Below are positions 56,612 through 64,000 of a DNA stretch of 64,000 bases, piece after piece; within the stretch, counting starts at the first letter, position 1; every line of letters begins with the position of its first letter. The DNA is taken from the NCBI RefSeq assembly GCF_018688095.1, contig NZ_CP061311.1, forward strand, positions 2,016,120-2,080,119, read 5' to 3'. Source of the stretch: Polynucleobacter sp. AP-Titi-500A-B4 (GTDB lineage: Bacteria > Pseudomonadota > Gammaproteobacteria > Burkholderiales > Burkholderiaceae). A program made the translations under genes and the position numbers. The notes under the pieces were generated by a model that saw only the letters and a program-made list of their open reading frames with translations, did not search any database and was not told the DNA's origin.

Positions 56612-56817
56612 AGTGGTTTTAAGGTGGTTTTTGTTAAATAAAAGTTATTGCAAGGTGGTGTTCGAAGGGCTCAAATAGGCGTTTTTTGGACTTTTCAGGA
56701 TTTATCGGTTAATAATAAAAAAGGGAGTTGTAATAGGCCAAATCCTGATTTGGTTTAAATTGATCTTCCTTTTTCGCTATTAAAAACATTCATTCAGGCT
56801 CAAATTTAGGCAAACGC
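56612..56817. other. intergenic region dprA-topB
   Basis: 206 bp. CCAAATC-ctg-ATTTGG hairpin at 56738-56754 and several aaggtggt repeats (56627-56665) resembling half terminators. In related genomes an smg gene often lies here; none is visible. Confidence 0.5.
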
Positions 56818-59481
56818 GTGGCTAAAGCATCTACCAAAAGCAGCTCCAAGACCTCTTCCGTGGATCATCCAAAGGCACTAATCATTGCCGAAAAACCATC
56901 GGTAGCCAATGACATTGCCAAAGCCCTGGGCGGGTTTACTAAGCACGAAGACTATTTTGAAAACGACGACTTTTTAATCTCATCTGCTGTTGGCCATCTT
57001 TTAGAAATTGCGGCGCCAGAAGAGTACGACGTAAAGCGCGGTAAATGGTCTTTTGCCAACCTGCCTGTTGTGCCGCCTTATTTTGATTTGCGTCCAATCG
57101 CCAAAACAGAATCACGCTTAAAGGTTTTGCAAAAGCTGATTAAGCGCAAAGATGTCACATCCCTCATTAACGCGTGTGACGCGGGACGCGAAGGAGAATT
57201 AATTTTTCGTTTGATTGCCCAGCATGCAAAAGCATCGCAATCCATTAAACGTTTATGGCTGCAGTCCATGACGCCGGCAGCCATTCGTGACGGCTTTACT
57301 AACCTGCGTAGCGATGAAGATATGCAGCCGCTTGCAGATGCTGCACGTTGTCGCTCCGAAGCTGACTGGTTGGTAGGCATTAATGGCACGCGTGCCATGA
57401 CCGCATTTAATAGCAAGAGTGGTGGCTTCTTCTTAACGACTGTAGGTCGTGTACAAACCCCAACACTTTCAATTGTTGTAGAACGCGAAGAGCTCATTCG
57501 TAAATTTGTTTCAAAAGACTATTGGGAAGTAAAAGCTGAATTTATAGCTGCTGCTGGGGTATATGAAGGACGCTGGTTCGATCCTAAATTTAAAAAAGAT
57601 GTTGCTGAGCCAGATGCGCGTGAGAATCGGCTATGGAGTGAGGCTGCGGCACAAAGCATCGTTGCGGCTTGTCGCGATAAAAAAGCAACGGTTACTGAAG
57701 AAGCAAAGCCAGCAACTCAGCTTGCACCTCAACTGTTTGACCTGACCAGCTTGCAACGCGAGGCCAATGCGCGCTTTGGTTTTTCTGCCAAAAATACACT
57801 CGGCCTTGCGCAGGCTTTGTATGAACGTCATAAGGTATTGACCTACCCTCGAACCGATGCAAAGGCATTGCCCGAGGATTATTTGGATACCGTAAAGCAA
57901 ACTATGGAGAACCTTGCTGATCACTCACAAGAATATCGACCTTTTGCTAAACAAATTTTGCAAGGCGACCCCAAGGATCCCAAAGCAAAGGCGGGCTATG
58001 GCTGGATCAAACCAAATAAACGAATCTTTGATAACTCGAAGATCTCTGATCACTTTGCGATCATCCCAACGCTAGAGGCCCCAAAAAGCTTAAGCGAGCC
58101 AGAAGCTAAGTTATATGACTTGGTAGTGCGTCGCTTCTTGGCCGTCTTTTATCCAGCGGCAGAGTTTCGCGTCACGACTCGCATTACTGAGGCCTCAGGA
58201 CATCACTTCAAAACTGAAGGTCGAGTCCTAGTAAACCCAGGCTGGCTAACCGTTTACGGCAAATCCAATCAGGCGGAAGATGAATTGGTGGCGGTGCAAG
58301 CCGGCGAAACAGTTCAAACCGAATCCGTGCTTGCTGTTCCATTGAAAACCAAACCCCCAGCACGCTATACAGAAGCAACTTTGCTTTCTGCAATGGAGAG
58401 CGCTGGAAAATGGGTTGATGATGATGAAATGCGTGAAGCCATGGCTGAAAAAGGTCTTGGCACTCCAGCAACACGCGCGGCCATCATCGAAGGCTTGCTA
58501 GCAGAAAAATATATTGTGCGTGAAGCGCGCGAGTTGATACCAACTGCAAAAGCATTTCAATTGATGACTTTGCTACGCGGCTTGGATGTTGAAGAGCTCA
58601 CTCGTCCTGATTTAACCGGCAGCTGGGAAAATAAACTGTCGCTCATTGAGCAGGGCAAGATGAATCGCGATACCTTCATGCAAGAGATTGCGCAAATGAC
58701 TCAGCGTATTGTGAAGCGTGCGAAGGAATACGACAGCGATACTATTCCTGGCGACTACGCCACAATGACCACGCCATGCCCGCACTGTAAGGGTCCGGTA
58801 AAAGAAAACTATCGTCGCTTCGCTTGTGAGAAGTGCGGCTTCACAATCAGCAAGACCCCCGGTGGCCGCGCTTTTGAATATCCCGAAGTAGAAGAATTAT
58901 TGCGAGAAAAAACCATTGGGCCTTTACAAGGATTCCGCAGCAAAATGGGTCGTCCGTTTGCAGCCATCATTAAGCTAAGCGAAATCCCAGAAGATGATGC
59001 TGACTATCCGAATGCCGGCTTCAAGCTCGAATTTGATTTTGGCAACACGCAAGATGATGAAACCGAGGCGATAGACTTTACTGGTCGTCAAGCCTTGGGC
59101 GTTTGTCCAAAATGTTCTGGCGCTGTATACGAAGATGGCATGCGCTATGTTTGCGAAAACAATACGGGCCCAAGTAAATCTTGCGACTTCAAAACGGGTA
59201 AGGTGGTTCTGCAGCAAGAAGTCTCATCAGAACAGATTCAGAAACTGCTTAAAGAAGGCAAGACCGACTTGCTGACCAACTTCAAATCTAACCGCACTGG
59301 GCGGGGTTTCAAGGCCTATTTAGCGCTTGGCCCTGACGGAAAAATTGGTTTTGAGTTTGAGGCCAAGGCCCCTGGTGCTGCTAAAGCTCCAGCCAAAAAG
59401 CGCGCTGGCGCAAGCGCTGCAACCAAGTCTGCAGCAAAGCCTAAGCGCGCCAGTAAAGCAAAATCATCCTCTAGTAGCTGA
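56818..59481 (+). CDS. topB: DNA topoisomerase III (type IA)
   Basis: An 887-residue enzyme. Toprim domain with ALIIAEKPSVANDIAKALGG and INACDAGREGELIFRLI (Asp-x-x-Glu type acidic residues), DWLVGINGTRAMT, TVGRVQTPTLSIVVERE, and the active Tyr in VLTYPRTDAKALP. Two zinc-ribbon-like C-terminal modules are seen (CPHCKGPVKENYRRFACEKC and CPKCSGAVYEDGMRYVCEN), then an Ala/Lys/Ser-rich basic tail. Start codon is GTG. Its last 166 bp overlap the convergent mnmC-like gene. Confidence 0.93.
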   Translation: MAKASTKSSSKTSSVDHPKALIIAEKPSVANDIAKALGGFTKHEDYFENDDFLISSAVGHLLEIAAPEEYDVKRGKWSFANLPVVPPYFDLRPIAKTESRLKVLQKLIKRKDVTSLINACDAGREGELIFRLIAQHAKASQSIKRLWLQSMTPAAIRDGFTNLRSDEDMQPLADAARCRSEADWLVGINGTRAMTAFNSKSGGFFLTTVGRVQTPTLSIVVEREELIRKFVSKDYWEVKAEFIAAAGVYEGRWFDPKFKKDVAEPDARENRLWSEAAAQSIVAACRDKKATVTEEAKPATQLAPQLFDLTSLQREANARFGFSAKNTLGLAQALYERHKVLTYPRTDAKALPEDYLDTVKQTMENLADHSQEYRPFAKQILQGDPKDPKAKAGYGWIKPNKRIFDNSKISDHFAIIPTLEAPKSLSEPEAKLYDLVVRRFLAVFYPAAEFRVTTRITEASGHHFKTEGRVLVNPGWLTVYGKSNQAEDELVAVQAGETVQTESVLAVPLKTKPPARYTEATLLSAMESAGKWVDDDEMREAMAEKGLGTPATRAAIIEGLLAEKYIVREARELIPTAKAFQLMTLLRGLDVEELTRPDLTGSWENKLSLIEQGKMNRDTFMQEIAQMTQRIVKRAKEYDSDTIPGDYATMTTPCPHCKGPVKENYRRFACEKCGFTISKTPGGRAFEYPEVEELLREKTIGPLQGFRSKMGRPFAAIIKLSEIPEDDADYPNAGFKLEFDFGNTQDDETEAIDFTGRQALGVCPKCSGAVYEDGMRYVCENNTGPSKSCDFKTGKVVLQQEVSSEQIQKLLKEGKTDLLTNFKSNRTGRGFKAYLALGPDGKIGFEFEAKAPGAAKAPAKKRAGASAATKSAAKPKRASKAKSSSSS

Positions 59482-60542
59482 GCTGTCACCAGCTTGGCCG
59501 CTAAGGCCGACCACAAGATTCCTCTTGACCCCAAAGCGGTAGCAAGAAAAATTCCCGGTCGCTGAGTCAGTGCGCCGATGATTGGCAAGCGATCGCCAGC
59601 CACACAGCGCACGCCAACAAACTCCCCGCTTTTAATGAGGCCAGCACCTTCACCGCTTGGGTAGTTCACCAAACCTCTGGCTTGCTTACGATTAAAGTCA
59701 TCGCTAAGTTCTCTTGGGGATAAATCATCCTCGCCCTCATCAAAGCTAGAGCCCACAATCCAGCGATACGTTCCATCTTCAAGCTGCTCCGCTGGCAAAC
59801 AATAGCCGTCCCCCGAAATACCTACCTTAGGCAATTTATCAACCCAAGGATCATTCGGTGTAATTGAAAAAATACTCAGCTGCCCGCGTACTGGTTTTAA
59901 AGGCAAGCGCACGCCAAGACTATTGATTAGGGCCTTGCTGTCCATTGCTGCAGCTATAACCACTTTGTCAGCAGAAACAATGATGTGATTTGCACCATTC
60001 AATAAAAACCATTTTCCATCATGCTCGTCAATTTTTGCGACACGCGTATTCCAGACACAAGAAAGGCGCTCGTGTTCTTGAAGGAGTTTCTTGCTTGCCT
60101 CAAATAGATTTAAACAAGCGCCTCGAGAAATCCACACGCCACTTTGAGAAATGCCGCAGATTCTCTCGGCCTCTTTGGTGTCAAGCGGAATTGCAATATC
60201 TTCTTTTAAATCGAGGGCCTGCAAATGCGCAGCGACCTCTGCTTGATTAAATTCTCGATCTTTTTTGCTTGGCTGAAAAATACCATGCGCACGCCAAGCC
60301 TTGCCCCACCTAGCTTCAGCCAATAAAAATGCCAAGCGGGTTAAACGCAGTAAACGCGGAGAACCTTTGCCAATATGAGGATGTGCGATTGCATAGGCGT
60401 GATTTGAACAAGCGGTGGCGGGGGAGTTTGCGGCATCAATCACGCAGACAGATTTGCCGCGCTCTAGCAACTCATTTGCAATAGCTGCGCCGCAAATGCC
60501 TGCCCCAATCACCACGATGTCATGGTGTTGGGATTTGGTCAT
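59316..60542 (-). CDS. FAD-dependent oxidoreductase, MnmC C-terminal-domain-like
   Basis: A 408-residue flavoprotein: dinucleotide motif IVVIGAGICGAAIANELLER, ATACSNHAYAIAHPHIGKGS, KPVRGQLSIFS, GVRCVAGDRLPIIGAL and ATALGSRGILWSALAAKLV. These are the motifs of the oxidase half of MnmC, which makes 5-aminomethyl-2-thiouridine in tRNA. The methyltransferase half is missing. The family end, DLVAALAPARFLAG, is already within the overlap with topB, so the antisense overlap is real; the last 25 residues are low complexity. Confidence 0.85.
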   Translation of the reverse strand: MTKSQHHDIVVIGAGICGAAIANELLERGKSVCVIDAANSPATACSNHAYAIAHPHIGKGSPRLLRLTRLAFLLAEARWGKAWRAHGIFQPSKKDREFNQAEVAAHLQALDLKEDIAIPLDTKEAERICGISQSGVWISRGACLNLFEASKKLLQEHERLSCVWNTRVAKIDEHDGKWFLLNGANHIIVSADKVVIAAAMDSKALINSLGVRLPLKPVRGQLSIFSITPNDPWVDKLPKVGISGDGYCLPAEQLEDGTYRWIVGSSFDEGEDDLSPRELSDDFNRKQARGLVNYPSGEGAGLIKSGEFVGVRCVAGDRLPIIGALTQRPGIFLATALGSRGILWSALAAKLVTAQLLEDDFALLARLGFAADLVAALAPARFLAGALAAPGALASNSKPIFPSGPSAK

Positions 60543-60562
60543 TAATTAAACTTGATTTTGTC

Positions 60563-62428
60563 TTAGGCGTTAAGACGCTTTTCAATCTTGGCACGCATTT
60601 CTATAAGCTCTTTTGGCAAACGCTCACCCAGATGCTCAAATAACTCTGTGTGTAGCTTGAGCTCATTTTTCCAGTCATCAACTTTAGCGGTGATGACCTT
60701 GTCAAATTTCTCAATTGAAAAATCCAAGCCTTGCCAGTTCAAGTCGCCGTGCTCGGGTGAAATACCAAATACGGTTTCAACACCATTTGCAGTGCCTTCG
60801 GCACGACCCAAAATCCAAGAAAGAACGCGCATGTTTTCGCCATAACCAGGCCAAACAAACTTACCGCTTTCATCCTTACGGAACCAGTTCACACAATAGA
60901 TTTTTGGCAATACAGCACCTTCTGCTTCAAGCTTTTTACCAATGTTTAGCCAATGCTGGAAGTAATCGCTCATGTTGTAGCCAGCAAATGCAATCATCGC
61001 AAATGGGTCGCGACGCACGACACCAACCTGTCCAGTGATAGCAGCGGTAGTTTCTGAGCCCATGGTTGCTGCCATATAGACACCTTCAACCCAATCGCGC
61101 GCCTCGCTCACTAAAGGCACGGTAGTTGAACGACGCCCACCAAACAAGAATGCATCAATAGGAACACCCTCTGGGTCATCCCATTTAGGATCAACCGCTG
61201 GATTGTTTGTGGCGGCCATTGTGAAGCGTGAGTTTGGATGCGCAGCCTTACGACCTGCAGCGCCATCAGCCGGCGTCCAATCTTTGCCCTGCCAATCAAT
61301 TAAGTGCGCTGGCGGCGTTTCGGTCAAGCCCTCCCACCAAACATCACCATCATCGGTTAATCCAACGTTTGTAAAAATTACGTCTTCATTCAGGGAGTCA
61401 ATGCAGTTTGGATTGGTTAGGCGGTTAGTGCCAGGAGCAACGCCGAAGTATCCAGACTCTGGGTTAATCGCAAACAATCGGGTTTTTCCAGTTACTGGGT
61501 CTTTGCGTGGCTTAATCCAAGCAATATCATCACCAATCGTAGTGACCTTCCAACCATCAAAGCCCTTTGGTGGAATCATCATTGAGAAATTCGTTTTTCC
61601 ACAGGCCGATGGAAAGGCTGCTGCAACGTGATACTTTTTGCCTTCAGGTGAAGTCACACCCAAAATCAACATGTGCTCTGCAAGCCAGCCCTGTTCGCGG
61701 CCCATGTTAGAGGCAATGCGTAAAGCAAAGCATTTTTTTCCTAACAATGCATTGCCGCCGTAGCCTGAACCAAAAGACCAAATCTCGCGGGTTTCTGGAT
61801 AGTGAACAATGTATTTGGTTTTATTGTTTGGCCAAGCCATATCTTTTTCGCCAGCAGCCAAGGGCTTGCCAACGGTATGAACACACGGCACAAACTCGCC
61901 ATCTGCGCCCAGCTGATCAATCACTGCCTTACCCATGCGGGTCATCAAGCGCATATTGATTGCTACGTAAGGGCTATCTGATAGCTCGACACCAATGTGT
62001 GCAATTGGTGAGCCAATGGGGCCCATTGAGAACGGCACCACATACATTGTTCTGCCGCGCATGGATCCATCAAACAAAGGCTGCAAAGTAGCGCGCATTT
62101 CGCTTGGCTCTACCCAGTTATTCGTTGGGCCAGCATCCTCTTTTTTCGCAGAGCAAATATAAGTGCGATCTTCAACTCGAGCAACGTCGTCTGGATCGGA
62201 GAGGGCTAAAAATGAATTCTTGCGTTTTGCAGGGTTGAGGCGTTTAAAAACACCAGCCTTAACCAATAACTCACAAAGCTCGTCGTACTCGGCTTGGGAG
62301 CCATCGCACCAACGAATAGCATCTGGTTTTGTGAGCTCAGCAACTTCTGCAACCCACTCAATTAAACGCTTGTTTTTAACGTAAGCGGGCGCATTTACAT
62401 TGATCTGGCCGCTGGTAGTTGATGTCAT
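60563..62428 (-). CDS. pckG: phosphoenolpyruvate carboxykinase (GTP)
   Basis: A 621-residue PEPCK of the GTP class: SMGPIGSPIAHIGVELSDSP, the PEPCK P-loop FPSACGKTNFSMM with the reactive Cys, kinase-2 TTIGDDIAWIKP, RDPFAMIAFAGYNMSDYFQHW and NWFRKDESGKFVWPGYGENM (guanine site). It turns oxaloacetate into PEP for gluconeogenesis. ATG 62428 is chosen since GGGGAAAT lies just upstream. Length matches the family. Confidence 0.96.
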   Translation of the reverse strand: MTSTTSGQINVNAPAYVKNKRLIEWVAEVAELTKPDAIRWCDGSQAEYDELCELLVKAGVFKRLNPAKRKNSFLALSDPDDVARVEDRTYICSAKKEDAGPTNNWVEPSEMRATLQPLFDGSMRGRTMYVVPFSMGPIGSPIAHIGVELSDSPYVAINMRLMTRMGKAVIDQLGADGEFVPCVHTVGKPLAAGEKDMAWPNNKTKYIVHYPETREIWSFGSGYGGNALLGKKCFALRIASNMGREQGWLAEHMLILGVTSPEGKKYHVAAAFPSACGKTNFSMMIPPKGFDGWKVTTIGDDIAWIKPRKDPVTGKTRLFAINPESGYFGVAPGTNRLTNPNCIDSLNEDVIFTNVGLTDDGDVWWEGLTETPPAHLIDWQGKDWTPADGAAGRKAAHPNSRFTMAATNNPAVDPKWDDPEGVPIDAFLFGGRRSTTVPLVSEARDWVEGVYMAATMGSETTAAITGQVGVVRRDPFAMIAFAGYNMSDYFQHWLNIGKKLEAEGAVLPKIYCVNWFRKDESGKFVWPGYGENMRVLSWILGRAEGTANGVETVFGISPEHGDLNWQGLDFSIEKFDKVITAKVDDWKNELKLHTELFEHLGERLPKELIEMRAKIEKRLNA

Positions 62429-62518
62429 ATATTTCCCCATGAAAATTGAATTTTTTAATCCAATGATTTTATCATTTTGGATATATTTGGCGGCCAACCC
62501 TAGGGCAGGGCAAACCCC

Positions 62519-63880
62519 TTATTTGCCGATACAAAATTGGCTAAAAATTTTGCCCAATAAGTCGTCTGGCAGCAGCTTGCCCGTTATTTGGCCTAGGTGG
62601 TTTTGGGCCAAAAAGAGCTCTTCTGCGAATAATTCAAGGGAATTATTGCCGTTTGCTGCAAATTTCTCTGATTTTTCAATATGTTGGGCAGCGCGCTCTA
62701 AGCAATCTAAATGGCGCCTGCGAGCAATGATTGCACCTTCTTGGGGGCCGTTCCAACCTACTGTTTCAAGAATTTTCTGTTTAAGAACTTCAATGCCCTC
62801 GCCAGTTTTGGCAGAAATCAGCAAAGCCCTGCCATTTAAGTCTGCAGAATTTTTATCCAATAAATCAGATTTATTGATCAACTCTAAAACGGGGCATTTA
62901 GCCGGCAAGGCTTCCAAAATTTGAGCCCTTAAATCATTTGCTTCTTTTTCGGCATTAGGGGCAGTCAAAAAGATCACGAGATCTGCAAGCCGGATTGCAT
63001 CCCAGGTGCGCTCAATGCCTTTTGCTTCAACTTCATCCAAGGTGCGCCTTAAACCAGCGGTGTCAATAATGTGCATCGGCACACCCTCAATCTGGATGCT
63101 TTCTTTAACCCGATCTCGGGTAGTGCCAGCAATGGGAGTCACAATGGCAATCTCTTCGCCAGCCAGCCTATTTAAGAGGGAGCTCTTACCCACATTGGGC
63201 GCACCAGCCAACACCAGTTGAATTCCATCGCGCAGTATTTTTCCCTGCTTAGCCCCATCACGCAATGCTTGAAGTTTTGTCTTCACCGCCAAAAGGCGTT
63301 GGCGTGCTTGAGCATTTTCTAAAAACTCAATTTCTTCTTCCGGGAAATCAAGGGTAGATTCCACCAATATTCTGAGTTGGGTAATTTCTTCGACAAGCTC
63401 ATTAATGTCGTCTGAAAAAGTTCCCTGCAACGATCTAGCCGCGCCACGAACGGCTGCTTCGCTTTGTGCATCAATCAAGTCTGCGATCGCCTCGGCCTGA
63501 GCCAGGTCGACTTTGTTATTGAGGTAGGCGCGCAAAGTAAACTCGCCAGGCTCGGCAATTACTAGCCCATCATCCTTGCCTAATTCGAGGCAACGCTTCA
63601 TCACCAACTCAAGTAGCTGAGGGCCGCCATGGCACTGCAACTCCAAGACATCTTCACCGGTAAATGAGGCGGGGGCAGCAAAATAAATTGCCACCAATTG
63701 GTCAATCAGATGGCCGCCTTCATCGCGCAAGCTCAACAGAGTTGCTTGCCTAGGAATCAAATCCTTCTGAAAAAGAGCTTTGATAATGGGATTTAAATTT
63801 TGCCCACTGAGGCGGACGACACCAACCCCTGCCTTACCTAGGGCGGTTGCCACAGCAATGATCGGCAGTTTGCGGGTCAT
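62519..63880 (-). CDS. mnmE: tRNA modification GTPase MnmE
   Basis: A 453-residue protein with N-terminal folate-binding domain (IAVATALGKAGVGVVRLSG), helical domain, inserted G domain with LAGAPNVGKSSLLNRLAG, TPIAGTTRD, DTAGLRRT and NKSD, and the C-terminal CIGK motif. Together with MnmG it makes the xm5U modification at tRNA wobble position 34. One of two adjacent ATGs is used. It lies next to yidC, as usual near the chromosomal origin. Confidence 0.97.
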   Translation of the reverse strand: MTRKLPIIAVATALGKAGVGVVRLSGQNLNPIIKALFQKDLIPRQATLLSLRDEGGHLIDQLVAIYFAAPASFTGEDVLELQCHGGPQLLELVMKRCLELGKDDGLVIAEPGEFTLRAYLNNKVDLAQAEAIADLIDAQSEAAVRGAARSLQGTFSDDINELVEEITQLRILVESTLDFPEEEIEFLENAQARQRLLAVKTKLQALRDGAKQGKILRDGIQLVLAGAPNVGKSSLLNRLAGEEIAIVTPIAGTTRDRVKESIQIEGVPMHIIDTAGLRRTLDEVEAKGIERTWDAIRLADLVIFLTAPNAEKEANDLRAQILEALPAKCPVLELINKSDLLDKNSADLNGRALLISAKTGEGIEVLKQKILETVGWNGPQEGAIIARRRHLDCLERAAQHIEKSEKFAANGNNSLELFAEELFLAQNHLGQITGKLLPDDLLGKIFSQFCIGK

Positions 63881-63922
63881 CATTGCTGTGTGTTTTCCAT
63901 TTAACGCAATGCCATCAACAAA

Positions 63923-64000
63923 TTACTTGGCTTCTTTTTTTCCGAACATTTGGTTGATTTGCCATTGTTGTGCAATCGACAACAGGTTGTTAACCACCCA
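63923..64000 (-). CDS. yidC: membrane protein insertase YidC, C-terminal end only
   Basis: The last 25 codons, WVVNNLLSIAQQWQINQM and FGKKEAK, match the C-terminus of YidC. The rest lies beyond the right edge. YidC inserts membrane proteins with or without SecYEG. yidC-mnmE adjacency supports the call. Confidence 0.93.
   Translation of the reverse strand, partial: WVVNNLLSIAQQWQINQMFGKKEAK

Noticed and set aside
59316..59390. Stop the mnmC-like gene earlier to avoid overlap with topB
   Set aside because: No stop codon exists earlier in the frame and the family C-terminal motif lies in the overlap.

Overview
The window looks like a chromosomal segment of a freshwater betaproteobacterium of the Polynucleobacter type (Burkholderiaceae). 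This rests on moderate GC, the core order ntrX-ntrY-DUF4390-rsmB-fmt-def / dprA-topB / mnmC-like-pckG-mnmE-yidC at the right, and a repeated compact terminator hairpin (core accacccgaaggtggt). The genus assignment is an inference from gene order and protein flavour; no database was consulted.

Layout. (1) 1-8.7 kb: ordinary single genes (DMT transporter end, MOSC, GNAT, phosphatase, TSUP permease, ModA-like binding protein, HAD dehalogenase, SodC, DUF985 cupin, MAPEG, peroxiredoxin, TPR) plus a tandem glycine riboswitch reading into a small unknown gene. (2) 8.2-47 kb: an accessory region bounded on the right by an intact tRNA-Phe. It is dotted with copies of the tRNA-Phe 3' end: two long copies (47 bp identical, at 12.78 and 34.49 kb) and about nine short ones, mostly just after the stop codon of a minus-strand gene and next to a terminator hairpin. 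A family of small palindromes (GTCCTTTTAAAGGAC and GTCGTTTTAAACGAC types) is confined to this region. (3) Inside it sit two related 7.5-kb integrative elements, A (16.12-23.61 kb) and B (37.02-44.57 kb), with the same plan: a three-gene minus-strand operon, a long structured noncoding RNA supported by compensatory base changes, a swapped cargo gene, a catalytic-domain-only tyrosine recombinase, two unknown minus-strand genes, a plus-strand operon with a clamp-loader-like AAA+ ATPase, and a full-size tyrosine integrase preceded by a tiny leader ORF. (4) Between the elements is an eight-gene His-Xaa-Ser (Hxs) operon with two radical SAM enzymes and a di-heme peroxidase, then a NERD protein and a sorAB sulfite dehydrogenase; beyond element B lie an HD-GYP protein and a BrnT/BrnA module. 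(5) 47.1-64 kb: core chromosome with an OsmC-YcaO fusion, NtrY/NtrX, translation genes, topoisomerase III, PEP carboxykinase, MnmE and the end of YidC.

How it fits together. The simplest reading is that islands accumulated repeatedly at the 3' end of tRNA-Phe, each leaving a tRNA fragment; 34.49-46.97 kb and 12.78-34.49 kb each hold one integrase element, and the two long fragments share about 250 bp of island-end sequence. The most novel items are the elements' structured RNA, their two-recombinase plus AAA+ layout without relaxase or replication protein, the dispersed palindrome family, and the split-HxsA/peroxidase version of the His-Xaa-Ser system.
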